Positions 1 through 7,940 of a stretch of DNA of 64,000 nt are shown one piece after another (position 1 is the stretch's first letter; the number at the start of each line of letters is the position of its first letter). The stretch spans positions 38,112 to 102,111 of the forward strand of contig CAVQTE010000017.1 in assembly GCA_963716235.1 (NCBI GenBank). Reading direction: 5' to 3'. Made by a program: the position numbers and the translations under genes. This DNA is from Sva-07 sp963716235 (lineage in GTDB: Bacteria > Actinomycetota > Acidimicrobiia > Acidimicrobiales > Ilumatobacteraceae). Under the pieces are notes generated by a model. It ran no database searches, was not told the origin of the DNA, and was given only the letters and a program-made list of their open reading frames with translations.

Positions 1-134
1 TTGAGGCCCGTGCGTTCGTAGGTTTCCGCAAGCTGTTCATCGATCCACGCCGACGTGACGATCTCGGGTGCTTCCACTGCTTCGACCGACAGGACACCGA
101 CGTTGCGGTGGGTCATCACGGAGTTCTCGGTCAT
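1..134 (-). CDS. Ketoacyl-ACP synthase III-like protein, N-terminal fragment (runs off window)
   Basis: Only the first 44 codons are present; the gene continues beyond base 1. The start at 134 is preceded by a purine-rich Shine-Dalgarno stretch (GGAAAGGA). The visible N-terminus (MTENSVMTHRNVGVLSVEAV, then APEIVTSAWIDEQLAETYER) resembles actinobacterial FabH/OleA-like thiolase-fold enzymes, which begin with a short strand followed by a VTS-x-x-I-x-x-x-L-x-x-TYER segment. Members of that family condense acyl-CoA or acyl-ACP substrates. No active-site residues lie in the fragment, so the assignment rests on N-terminal resemblance alone. It is divergent from the SDR gene at 261. Confidence 0.5.
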   Translation of the reverse strand, partial: MTENSVMTHRNVGVLSVEAVEAPEIVTSAWIDEQLAETYERTGL

Positions 135-260
135 CAGCGGTCCTTTCCCATGGTCCGGGAAGCCTACGCCATTACCGGTCCCCGGCTGGGTCGTCACGCA
201 ACGGAATCGGTCCAGTAGGTTCGTCGAACTGATCGAATCACGACCAAGGGGGGCAGGGAA

Positions 261-1160
261 ATGGAACTCGGACCAGGCAAGGTGGCCGTCGTCACGGGGG
301 GTGGCAGCGGGATCGGTTTGGCACTCGCCAATGCGCTTGCGGCGGCGGGTTGTTCGGTGGTTCTCGCCGACGTACAGCAGGACGCGCTCGCAGCAGCGGC
401 AGCCGAGGTCGGTGCACACGGAGTCGACGTGCTGACGATCGTGACCGATGTCAGCAAGGCTGACCAGGTCGACGCGCTCGCCGCCGCGACCATGGAGCGG
501 TTCGGTGCGGTTCACGTCGTGTGCAACAACGCGGGGGTCGGCGGCGCCGGCGATCCTTGGCTCGGCCCGATCGAGACCTGGGAATGGGTGATGGGCGTCA
601 ACTTCTGGGGCGTGGTGCACGGTGTTCGTGCATTTCTGCCCCATCTCGTCATGTCGGGCGGCGGCCACATCGTCAACACTGCGTCGATCGCCGGGCTCTA
701 CCCCGGATTCGCAGCGCCGTACGACGCCAGCAAGCACGCAGTCGTTGCCATCACGGAGGGGCTCTACCACTCGATGCAGGCGGCCGGGATGCCGATCGGG
801 GTCAGCTGCCTGTGCCCCGGCTGGGTGAAGACCGGCATCATGGAGTCCGAACGGAACTGGCCGAGTGAACTGGGCGATCTCCCCGAGACCACCCCTGGCG
901 GCGAGATCACCTCGAACTACGTGAAACGGGCGATCGCCGAGGGCATGCAGCCGGGAGCCGTTGCCGACCTCGTCGCCGACGCGGTCCGGTCCGATCGCTT
1001 CTGGGTCTTCCCGCACACCGACTTCCTCGAGATCGCTCTCGAGCGGTTCCACAGCATCGGCGAACAGCTGAACCCGTCACAACCGGAAGAGTTCCCCGGC
1101 ATGCCACCTCGCTCGCAGATGATGAGCGAAGTGATGGCTGCCATGATGCCGCCAACCTGA
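261..1160 (+). CDS. SDR family NAD(P)-dependent oxidoreductase
   Basis: A 299-residue classical short-chain dehydrogenase, slightly longer than the usual 250 to 280. The Rossmann cofactor motif TGGGSGIG is at residues 12-19, NNAG at 89-92, the catalytic Ser at 142 (VNTASIAG) and the Tyr154-x-x-x-Lys158 pair in YDASK. It should oxidise or reduce an alcohol/carbonyl with NAD(P)(H); the substrate cannot be read from the sequence. A strong GGGGGGCAGGGA ribosome site precedes the ATG. Placement among P450, MaoC and CoA-linked genes suggests a role in lipid, steroid or terpenoid turnover (inference). Confidence 0.9.
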   Translation: MELGPGKVAVVTGGGSGIGLALANALAAAGCSVVLADVQQDALAAAAAEVGAHGVDVLTIVTDVSKADQVDALAAATMERFGAVHVVCNNAGVGGAGDPWLGPIETWEWVMGVNFWGVVHGVRAFLPHLVMSGGGHIVNTASIAGLYPGFAAPYDASKHAVVAITEGLYHSMQAAGMPIGVSCLCPGWVKTGIMESERNWPSELGDLPETTPGGEITSNYVKRAIAEGMQPGAVADLVADAVRSDRFWVFPHTDFLEIALERFHSIGEQLNPSQPEEFPGMPPRSQMMSEVMAAMMPPT

Positions 1161-1174
1161 TCCGGTCAACCAGG

Positions 1175-2167
1175 TCAGAGGCGATACGTCCGAGCTGCGG
1201 TGCCGCGCAACATGGCGTCGCGCTCGTCGGGCGAGAAGTCGGCGATCATCTTCTTGAAGGCGTTCCACAGCACGCGGTACGACAGCGAGAACCGGTCGAC
1301 GGGGAAGTTCGATTCGAACATGCATCGACTCGGTCCGAACTGCTCGATCGTGTGCACGTAGTAACGCCGTTGCGCGGCGACGAACTCGTCCGAGGTCGCA
1401 GGTCGCTCGGCGGTGTGCCACCCGAACCCGTTGTCGGGCATGGCCAGCCCCCCGATCTTGGCGACCACGTTGTCGCACGCGGCGATCGCGGCGATGTCGG
1501 CAGTCCACTGGCCGAAGATCTGCTCGCGCTGAGATGCGTACGGCCCCACGCCGAGCGGTGTGCCGAAGTGATCGAGCACGATGGTGGTGCCGGGGACGGC
1601 GCGAGCCAGGTCGGCGAAGTCCTGGTTCTGATAGTGGTAGTGCCACGTGTCGTAGGTGAGCCCCCGCTCCCCCAGCCTGGCGACACCGGCACGAAACGCT
1701 GGGTCGGCGTAGAGCCCCACCGGCGCCCGACCTGGAATCATGAGCACCTCGGGATGCAGCGCGTGAGAACCCGCATGTCGGATGCCGCGCAACCGGCCGT
1801 GTGCAGCGGTCTCGTGAGCGTCGAGGACAGCATCGAGATGTTCCGCGTCGGTGAGATCGGCGTGGGCGACGATGCCACCCATCACCTGGCGCGGTGCCCG
1901 CTCCGCCTCGGCGGTGACGAACTCCGTCTCCCCGACCGGCGATGCGCCGTCACCCGAGCCCCGGTCGTACGCGGCGCCACACTCGACGAAGACCGTGTCG
2001 ACGACCCGATGCCCGCTCGCGAGGTCGGCGAGCAGGTCGGCGAGTACGTACGGAATCCCCTCGCCCTCGGGCCAGAGGTGGTGGTGCGGGTCGATGATCG
2101 GCGCATCGGGATCGACGACGTCCTCGACGACCGAGTCCAACCATTCCTGACTGCCGGGGGTGCTCAT
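1175..2167 (-). CDS. Amidohydrolase family (TIM-barrel metal-dependent hydrolase)
   Basis: This 330-residue protein has the Amidohydro_2 layout: a DPHHHLWP metal-binding motif at residues 26-33, a central H-Y-H segment and a late D residue in SNFPVDRFSL that would complete the metal site. The family hydrolyses or decarboxylates lactones and cyclic acids such as 2-pyrone-4,6-dicarboxylate or aromatic ring-cleavage products. The exact substrate is unknown. The 3' end lies 14 bases from the convergent SDR gene, and the 5' end faces the hotdog gene at 2228 across 60 bases. A TATGTT box 8 nt before the ATG suggests a leaderless transcript. Confidence 0.85.
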   Translation of the reverse strand: MSTPGSQEWLDSVVEDVVDPDAPIIDPHHHLWPEGEGIPYVLADLLADLASGHRVVDTVFVECGAAYDRGSGDGASPVGETEFVTAEAERAPRQVMGGIVAHADLTDAEHLDAVLDAHETAAHGRLRGIRHAGSHALHPEVLMIPGRAPVGLYADPAFRAGVARLGERGLTYDTWHYHYQNQDFADLARAVPGTTIVLDHFGTPLGVGPYASQREQIFGQWTADIAAIAACDNVVAKIGGLAMPDNGFGWHTAERPATSDEFVAAQRRYYVHTIEQFGPSRCMFESNFPVDRFSLSYRVLWNAFKKMIADFSPDERDAMLRGTAARTYRL

Positions 2168-2175
2168 CGGCTACG

Positions 2176-2181
2176 AACATA
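2176..2181 (-). promoter_or_regulatory. -10 box (TATGTT) of the amidohydrolase gene
   Basis: On the minus strand TATGTT ends 8 nt before the ATG at 2167, so transcription would start at or next to the start codon. It forms a divergent pair with the box at 2215. Confidence 0.4.
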
Positions 2182-2214
2182 GTCCCGGTCGACACGTGCG
2201 AGTCCTGCCGGGAC

Positions 2215-2220
2215 TACGGT
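2215..2220 (+). promoter_or_regulatory. -10 box (TACGGT) of the hotdog gene at 2228
   Basis: TACGGT ends exactly 7 nt before the GTG start at 2228. No Shine-Dalgarno sequence is visible, which fits a leaderless mRNA and supports the GTG start. Confidence 0.45.
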
Positions 2221-2227
2221 TCGACCG

Positions 2228-2668
2228 GTGGACGCGCCGTTCGACATCGCCTCGCTCGTCGGGCATCGATTCCCGGGTGGAGTTCGCACCATCGAACACT
2301 GGGAGAACTTCCTCCTGACCGATTGCACGGGATGCGACCAGCTCACCGACGACCTCGTCCACCCCATTGCGCTGTTCCACGTACCGCTCCAGGGATCGGG
2401 GACCTCCATCGCCGAACTGTTCGAGCTCGGACGCGCCGCGGGCGCCGGGTCGGTTGGGCTCGAGGGATACGACTGGCAGTACTTCCGTCCGCTCCGCGAG
2501 GGCGTGCCCTACGACACGCAGGGAGGCATCGTGTCGGCCGAGTCGCGAACGACACAAGCCGGGCGCCGCTACGACCGTGTGGCCTTCAGCATCGAACTCA
2601 CCGAGCCTGATGGCGAACTCGCTGCGCGGGTGACCAACACGTGGCGGTTCTACAGGGCGGACACATGA
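2228..2668 (+). CDS. MaoC-like / FAS1-type hotdog dehydratase-domain protein
   Basis: This 146-residue protein has an N-terminal MaoC-like hotdog pattern: an early hydrophobic stretch, a central long helix region (GTSIAELFELGRAAGAG) and a terminal strand ending RVTNTWRFYR. That ending is typical of FAS1_DH-like proteins in actinobacteria. Such proteins act as enoyl-CoA hydratases, usually as heterodimers of two half-size hotdog proteins. The next gene starts inside this stop codon (ATGA) and is another hotdog-sized protein, so the pair probably forms one hydratase or thioesterase. Catalytic residues are not certain. The GTG start is chosen from the leaderless promoter spacing. Confidence 0.6.
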   Translation: MDAPFDIASLVGHRFPGGVRTIEHWENFLLTDCTGCDQLTDDLVHPIALFHVPLQGSGTSIAELFELGRAAGAGSVGLEGYDWQYFRPLREGVPYDTQGGIVSAESRTTQAGRRYDRVAFSIELTEPDGELAARVTNTWRFYRADT

Positions 2669-3075
2669 CTGCCGTCGGTGACTCGATTCCGCCCTGGACC
2701 ATGGCGGTGGTCGATCCGCAACGGATGAAGACGATGGCCGCCATCCTGCGCGATCCCTATCCGGTCCACTGGGATCGCGACGCGACCACGGCCATGGGCC
2801 TCGATGGCAAGGTCATCAACCAGGGCCCGCTCAATCTGTCCTACATCGCCAACATGTTGATGGCGTGGCAGGGAGAGCAGAGCATTCGCCGTCTCAGCGT
2901 CGGCTTCGGCAGTCCCGTCCTCGACGGCGATCACGTCACTGCCCATGGAACCGTGACGTCGATCGACGTCGTCGGAGACGAACAGCACGCCACATGCGCC
3001 GTCTGGCTCGAACGTGACGGTGAACAGGTCGTCACCGGTACGGCAGTGGTCGCGCTCAGCGGACCCGTCGGCTAG
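2665..3075 (+). CDS. MaoC-family hotdog protein, partner of the upstream gene
   Basis: This protein has 136 residues, counting from the ATG at 2665 that overlaps the preceding stop by ATGA. An upstream in-frame ATG exists at 2641 but would overlap the previous gene more deeply. The features are MaoC-like: a proline-containing N-terminus, INQGPLNLSYIANMLMAW as the hot-dog helix, then strands SVGFGSPVLDGDHVTAHGTV and VWLERDGEQVVTGTAVVAL. The usual catalytic D-x-x-x-x-H of R-hydratases appears changed (INQGPL where an IAHG-like motif is common), so the activity is uncertain. Coupled translation with the 2228 gene suggests a heteromeric hydratase. Confidence 0.6.
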   Translation: MTAVGDSIPPWTMAVVDPQRMKTMAAILRDPYPVHWDRDATTAMGLDGKVINQGPLNLSYIANMLMAWQGEQSIRRLSVGFGSPVLDGDHVTAHGTVTSIDVVGDEQHATCAVWLERDGEQVVTGTAVVALSGPVG

Positions 3076-3079
3076 CGCC

Positions 3080-3850
3080 ATGGGATACCTGGCAGGACGT
3101 GTTGTCATCGTCACCGGGGCAGCGCGTGGTCTCGGCCGCGCCTTCGCGGAACGGCTCGTCGCCGAGGGTTGCCCTGTCGTCGTCACCGATCGCGACGATT
3201 CGATCTTCGAGACGGCCGCTGCGATCGGCGCAACGGGGCATCTCGGCGATGTCGCGGATGCTGCGCACGTGCGCTGCGTCGTCGACGCCACGGTCGCCGA
3301 GCATGGAACGATCGACGTCCTCATCAGCAATGCGGGCGAGGTCATGGCGTCCGGACCTCGCGACGACTGGGATGCTGCAGCGCGCGACTTCGACCGCTTG
3401 TTCGGCTCCAACACGAAGGGCGCGTTCCTCTTCGGACGAGCGGTCGCGCCGATCATGATCGCGAACGGCGGTGGGAACATCGTCAACATCTCGACCGACC
3501 ACGTCAAGCCGTGCCCCGACTGCCATCCCCACCACGGCCACGGCTCGATGGACCTCTACAACGCGTCGAAGTGGGCGCTCAACGGTCTCACCTTCGACTG
3601 GGCGAAGTCACTCGCCCGCCACCACGTCCGCGTGAACAACATCTGCATGGGCGCCACCGACACTGCGATGCTTCGCGGCTGGCTCGGATCCGAACCCGAC
3701 CCCGACTTCCTGGCCACGTGGATGCAACCGGCGCAGGTGGCGCAGGTCCTCGTCGACCTGCTCGAGGAGGGACCCGAGGGCCGCACCGGCAACAACGTCG
3801 GCCTGTACGCCGGCCACGACTGCGTGCTCCCACCCCCCGACACCCTGTAA
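3080..3850 (+). CDS. SDR family oxidoreductase with a Cys/His-rich insertion
   Basis: This is a 256-residue SDR with the cofactor motif TGAARGLG at residues 12-19, SNAG at 83-86, catalytic Ser138, and Tyr160/Lys164 in YNASK. The start at 3080 begins 4 bases after the previous stop and places the Rossmann motif at the normal distance; longer in-frame extensions would overlap the MaoC gene. Between Ser and Tyr there are 21 residues rather than about 12. The extra segment is rich in metal-type ligands (CPDCHPHHGHG). It is the third gene of the 2228-3850 operon, so it probably acts after the hydratase, as a hydroxyacyl-type dehydrogenase (inference). Confidence 0.85.
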   Translation: MGYLAGRVVIVTGAARGLGRAFAERLVAEGCPVVVTDRDDSIFETAAAIGATGHLGDVADAAHVRCVVDATVAEHGTIDVLISNAGEVMASGPRDDWDAAARDFDRLFGSNTKGAFLFGRAVAPIMIANGGGNIVNISTDHVKPCPDCHPHHGHGSMDLYNASKWALNGLTFDWAKSLARHHVRVNNICMGATDTAMLRGWLGSEPDPDFLATWMQPAQVAQVLVDLLEEGPEGRTGNNVGLYAGHDCVLPPPDTL

Positions 3851-3860
3851 CCCCGACCGG

Positions 3861-5153
3861 TCAGAACTCGACGGGGAGGCGCCAGCAGGTGAACATCTCG
3901 CCGAGTCGGAGTGAACGCATCACCGGTTCGGCTCCCGACCTCAGCCGGATGTCGGGGCGGGCATCGAGCAGCATCCGCGACGCGTGCACCGCCACATCGC
4001 GGACGAGCGCATAGTTCGAGCGAGGGCGGTCCTTCGGCATGGCCGGATGCACCGACGGCCGGCCGAGGCCGAAGGCGATGCCGGACGCGAGGCCATCGGC
4101 CCGGTACTGGCCGCGCGGCTCGCGTTGACACAGGTCGCTGCGCTCGACGACGAACGCCTCCGGATCGTGGAACACGCGGGGATCGCGGTTCGCGGCCGCT
4201 GCGGAGCACGTGAGGAGGGCTCCGTCGGGAAGCAGGCGGCCGAATCGCTCGACTTCGTGGCGAGCGAAGCGCGACGCACTGTGTACCGGCGGGCTGTGCC
4301 GCAGGGTTTCGAGCCATGCGAACTTGACGAGGCGTCGATCGTGTCGGACGGTCTCGAGTTGCTCCGGGTTGGTCAACAGCTGGAACCACATGTTGGCGAG
4401 GCCACCGTGCAGCGTCTCGTGATCGGCCTCCCAGATGGTCGCGACGATGTCGGCGGCACTGATCGATCCACCGTCGACCTCGATGTCGGCCGCCGCACTG
4501 ATGAGATCGTCGCCGGGGTCGGCGCGCCGCTCGGCGAGCAGCGGCTCGATGTACCGGGAGAGTTCGATCGCCGCCGTGTACCCGTCTCGCTGCGCACGTG
4601 GATCCCAGCCAGCGCCGCGCTGCATCCGCCAGTAACGCGCCGCGAACTCCGGCAGGTCGCCATCGGGCAGATCGAGCACGGCACCCCACAACTCGAGTGG
4701 CAGCCGCGCTGCGAACGCAGTCGCGAGATCGGGGTCCTCGCCGAGGTCGGCGAGGACCCGTTCGACAATCTGCTCGACGTGCGCGTCGATGCGATTCGCC
4801 CGGGCCCACAGGACCGGGAGTTCGGCACCCAGATCCCGGCCGAATCCCTCCGTCCCCGCGAACCAGCGCTTCGATCGCGTCTCGTAGTTGGCGTCGTCGG
4901 CGAAGACCGATGTGACGTCGTCGTACCGGGTGATCCAGAACCGGTTGCCGACCCAGTCGCGATAGCAGGGATGGTGCTCCCGCAGAATGGTCAGGAGCCG
5001 GTACGGCGAGGTCAGCATCTCGTCGCCGATCAGCTCCCGGGGCGCGAGCAGGTTGGCGGACTCCGCCACCCGTTCGCGTTGGTACACCTCGTAGGTACGG
5101 TATCCAGCGGTTGGCGCCGGCTCGTCGTCGTGTTCCGCGTACCCGCTCATCAC
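3861..5153 (-). CDS. Cytochrome P450-like protein lacking the heme-thiolate cysteine
   Basis: This 430-residue protein has a clear P450 fold: N-terminal YEVYQRERV region, I-helix WEADHETLHGG, K-helix E-x-x-R as WLETLRH, and a PxxF-like FHDPEAFVVERSD segment. Where canonical P450s have FGxGxHxCxG, it reads FGLGRPSVHPA, with Val in the cysteine position. Without that thiolate ligand it is unlikely to be an ordinary monooxygenase. P450-like proteins without the cysteine are known as partners of glycosyltransferases (EryCII/DnrQ type), but no glycosyltransferase is nearby. It is third in a GTGA-overlapping P450 operon. The start is GTG 5153 or ATG 5150. Confidence 0.8.
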   Translation of the reverse strand: MMSGYAEHDDEPAPTAGYRTYEVYQRERVAESANLLAPRELIGDEMLTSPYRLLTILREHHPCYRDWVGNRFWITRYDDVTSVFADDANYETRSKRWFAGTEGFGRDLGAELPVLWARANRIDAHVEQIVERVLADLGEDPDLATAFAARLPLELWGAVLDLPDGDLPEFAARYWRMQRGAGWDPRAQRDGYTAAIELSRYIEPLLAERRADPGDDLISAAADIEVDGGSISAADIVATIWEADHETLHGGLANMWFQLLTNPEQLETVRHDRRLVKFAWLETLRHSPPVHSASRFARHEVERFGRLLPDGALLTCSAAAANRDPRVFHDPEAFVVERSDLCQREPRGQYRADGLASGIAFGLGRPSVHPAMPKDRPRSNYALVRDVAVHASRMLLDARPDIRLRSGAEPVMRSLRLGEMFTCWRLPVEF

Positions 5154-6580
5154 TCGGTGAGGTCGAATCGCAGCCAGAGCTGACGGATCGAACCGAGTCC
5201 GATCGGGGCGAGCGCCTCACCGTCGAGATCCTTCGGCATCCGATCCATGTCGATCCGGACGTTGCGGAACACCTCGCTGAGCACCTGCGCACCGATGACG
5301 GTCTCCTGTTCGGAGATCCACGCGCCGGGGCACAGGTGTGGCCCGACGCCGAATGCCATGTGGCTGCTGCGCCCCTCCTTGTCGTGGCCCGACCGCAGGA
5401 TCTTGTCGCTGTAGAGGTCGGCTCGGTTGATGTCGAACCGCTCGGGCTCGCTGAAGATGCTGTCGTCGTGGTTCGCCGACACATCGACCATGTGGACGAG
5501 CGAGCCGGCCGGGATCACGACGCCGTGCATCTCGACGTCGAACGTGTTGTGTCGTGGCTGGCCGCCGATGGAGGTGGAGTGTCGGAGCATCTCGTGGAAG
5601 GCGGCGTTCCAGAGGTCGGGGTCCTCGATGACCGCGGCGTATTGCTCTGGATGCTGCAGGAGGAGGTACCAGAGGTTCATGATCGCGCCGCGGGTCGTCT
5701 CTCCACCGCCGCCGACGACGAGGGCCACGAACGACGTGATCTCCTCGGTCGACATGACGTCGCCGTCGATCTCGGCGTGGCAGAGTTCGGAGACGATGTC
5801 CATGCAGATCTGCTGACCGGCCTCGTCGTAGAGGTACGTCGGAGCGGTCCGCCGTTGTTCGACCAGCGATCCCACGTAGTGCTCGAGGTCCTCACGGGCG
5901 ACGAGACCGTCGTGGTGGGTGTCGCTACCCCCGAGCCCTGACATCATCGCGTCGTACCACCAGGTGAACTGCTGACGGGCGTCCTGGGGGATGCCGAGCA
6001 CCTGGGCGACCACGCTGATCGGGAACTCATTGGCGAAACACCGGCCGAGCTCGATGACCACGGTGCCGTCGTCGAACTCGACGCCCTTCGGGTTGCCGGG
6101 CAGCCACCACTGCTCGATCAGCTCCTGGGCGAGTTGGCGAAGTGCCGGTAGTCGCTTGGTCAGCGCGGCACCCACGAGGTGGCGGCCGTAGATGTTGCGG
6201 CGGCGGCGGTGTTCGATGCCGCTGAGCTCGAGCTGGGTGTTGCCGAGCACCCCCGAGGACGACCCCTTGGGAATCGTGTTGAACCCGACCTCGTCGAAGT
6301 AGCAGGCCGCGATGTCGCGGTAGCGGGTCACGTAGTAGCAGTTGTGCAGGCGATCGTGGAAGACCGGATAGTGATCACGCAGGATCCGGTAGTACGGATA
6401 CGGGTTGCGGCGGAACTCGCTGCTGTCGAAGATCCGCGGGTCGAACAGCGGGGTGCCGTCGTCGGCGTGTCCCATGTCGACGGCCTGACCGATCGGCATG
6501 TGGTCGAACTTCGCGCGGGCGCCGTCGGTCGCGTCGAGATCGATCGTCGCCGTGCGGGCAGCATCGAACGGGTTGGTCAC
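5150..6580 (-). CDS. Cytochrome P450
   Basis: This 476-residue P450 has the full signature set: I-helix VGGGGETTRGA, K-helix E-x-x-R in FHEMLRHST, PERFDINRAD, and heme-binding FGVGPHLCPG with the cysteine present. It should hydroxylate a hydrophobic substrate using electrons from a ferredoxin encoded elsewhere. At 476 residues it is longer than most bacterial P450s (about 400). The extra length lies in the N-terminus and in an insertion before the heme loop (YSDKILRSGHDKEG). The start is GTG at 6580, overlapping the upstream TGA (GTGA). The frame stays open far upstream, but that part is antisense-like coding of the previous gene and has no P450 similarity. Confidence 0.9.
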   Translation of the reverse strand: MTNPFDAARTATIDLDATDGARAKFDHMPIGQAVDMGHADDGTPLFDPRIFDSSEFRRNPYPYYRILRDHYPVFHDRLHNCYYVTRYRDIAACYFDEVGFNTIPKGSSSGVLGNTQLELSGIEHRRRRNIYGRHLVGAALTKRLPALRQLAQELIEQWWLPGNPKGVEFDDGTVVIELGRCFANEFPISVVAQVLGIPQDARQQFTWWYDAMMSGLGGSDTHHDGLVAREDLEHYVGSLVEQRRTAPTYLYDEAGQQICMDIVSELCHAEIDGDVMSTEEITSFVALVVGGGGETTRGAIMNLWYLLLQHPEQYAAVIEDPDLWNAAFHEMLRHSTSIGGQPRHNTFDVEMHGVVIPAGSLVHMVDVSANHDDSIFSEPERFDINRADLYSDKILRSGHDKEGRSSHMAFGVGPHLCPGAWISEQETVIGAQVLSEVFRNVRIDMDRMPKDLDGEALAPIGLGSIRQLWLRFDLTE

Positions 6581-7866
6581 GTCGTTGCCTCGTCTTCGGG
6601 ACGGAACCCGATCCTGAGTTCCTTCAGCGCCCGTAGGAAGTAGTTCGGGGCGATCGTCAGGTCGGTGTCGGGGAGGAACCACATCTCGTCGATGCGCCGG
6701 GCCAACGCCTCGAAACCGAAGAACAGCTCCCGGCGCGCGAGTGGCGCCCCCATGCAGAAATGGGTGCCGAACCCGAAGGTGACGTGCTTCTTGGCGTCGG
6801 CACGATCGAGGTCGAACCGGGCTGGCTGTTCGAAGACACGCTCGTCGCGGTTGGCGGCCGCATAACCGATCAGCACGCTCGAGCCGGCCGGGATCGTCAC
6901 GCCGTGCAGTTCGACGTCGACGGCAGCAGTCCGAGTGAGACGCTGGACCGGTGATTCCAGCCGCAGCACTTCTTCGACCAGCGCCGGCAGGTACGTGTCG
7001 GGATCGCTCTTCAGCCGATCCCACTGATCGGGGTGTTCGATGAGCAGCCGAACGCCGCCCGACAGCGCGTTCGTGGTGGTCTCCGAACCGCCGACGAACG
7101 TATCGGCCATCATCTCGGCGTGCAGCTCCTCGTCGGTGAGGCAGCGCCCCCACTCCGGGATCGGGGTATTGACGAGGTCGGAGAGCAACGTGTCGTCGGG
7201 CTCGACGCGGAGCCGCTCGAAGATCGGTTGGAAGTAGTGCTGGGCCTCGATCTCCATCTCCGTCGACCAGACGACCTCCTCCGGCGTCTGCATCAGGCCG
7301 AGCCGTTGCACCCAGGCGTCGGTCCATGCCTTGATCCGCCAGATGTCGTCGGGGTTGGCGCCCATCTGAACGCCGATGATGACCAGCGGCAGCGGCACGG
7401 CGAACTGGCTCACCCAGTCGCACATACCGTCCTCGATGAACGCGTCGATGAGCTCGTCGGCGAGTGTGCTGATCTTCGGTTCGAGCTCCGCAATGCGCTT
7501 CGGGCGGAACGCGTGGTTGAACAGGTTGCGCATCTCACGGTGATTGGGGTCGTCGCGCCCTGCGAGTGTCGGCGCCGGCACCCACCCCTTCTCCTCGTAG
7601 AGCGCGAGGATCTTGGGCGAGATGGTACGAGCGCGCTTGTTGGCCGAACGCGAGTTGACGAAACGCTCGGCGTCCATGAGCACCGCGCGGACGTCGTCGT
7701 AGCGGGTGACGACATAGGCCTGCAGGCGCTCGTCGAACCAGACCGGTGCCTCGTCGCGCATCGTGCGGTAGGCGCCGTACGGGCAGTCGTTGATCTGCGG
7801 GTCGAAGAAGTTCACGTCGGCGAGCGCGATCGGTTCGTCGATTGCCAGCTCGTCTGCCTCCGACAT
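6577..7866 (-). CDS. Cytochrome P450, first gene of the P450 operon
   Basis: This 429-residue class I-type bacterial P450 has I-helix FVGGSETTTNA, K-helix E-x-x-R in VEEVLRLESP, QPARFDLDRAD, and heme loop FGFGTHFCMGAPLARREL, which is textbook. The start is set at the ATG at 7866, which has a GAGGGGG ribosome site; the open frame continues to 8079 but adds nothing P450-like. The family resembles steroid and terpene hydroxylases of the CYP107/125/142 kind, but the substrate cannot be assigned. A perfect 17-bp palindrome lies 20 bases upstream and is the obvious candidate operator for the three-P450 operon. Confidence 0.92.
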   Translation of the reverse strand: MSEADELAIDEPIALADVNFFDPQINDCPYGAYRTMRDEAPVWFDERLQAYVVTRYDDVRAVLMDAERFVNSRSANKRARTISPKILALYEEKGWVPAPTLAGRDDPNHREMRNLFNHAFRPKRIAELEPKISTLADELIDAFIEDGMCDWVSQFAVPLPLVIIGVQMGANPDDIWRIKAWTDAWVQRLGLMQTPEEVVWSTEMEIEAQHYFQPIFERLRVEPDDTLLSDLVNTPIPEWGRCLTDEELHAEMMADTFVGGSETTTNALSGGVRLLIEHPDQWDRLKSDPDTYLPALVEEVLRLESPVQRLTRTAAVDVELHGVTIPAGSSVLIGYAAANRDERVFEQPARFDLDRADAKKHVTFGFGTHFCMGAPLARRELFFGFEALARRIDEMWFLPDTDLTIAPNYFLRALKELRIGFRPEDEATT

Positions 7867-7886
7867 CGTGCCCCCTCGTGTAACAC

Positions 7887-7903
7887 CTGGTGTCAGACAC
7901 CAG
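7887..7903. promoter_or_regulatory. Perfect palindrome, candidate operator (CTGGTGTC-A-GACACCAG)
   Basis: An 8-1-8 perfect inverted repeat centred on GTCAGAC lies 20 bases upstream of the first P450 start. It is flanked by two direct copies of GTAACAC. It has no T-tract on either strand, so it looks more like a TetR/GntR-type operator than a terminator, although it also lies just 3' of the DapB-like gene. A similar GTCAGAC-centred palindrome lies at 12628. Confidence 0.5.
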
Positions 7904-7940
7904 TAGTAACACGGAGGCGATCTGATCTCGGCGTCGGACG

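Noticed and set aside
5111..5941. Plus-strand open frame across the P450 genes
   Set aside because: It is antisense to two well-supported P450 genes and has no domain similarity.
7867..7940. Palindrome at 7887 as a terminator of the DapB-like gene
   Set aside because: No T-tract follows on the minus strand and it lies close to the P450 start, so an operator was preferred, though a dual role is possible.
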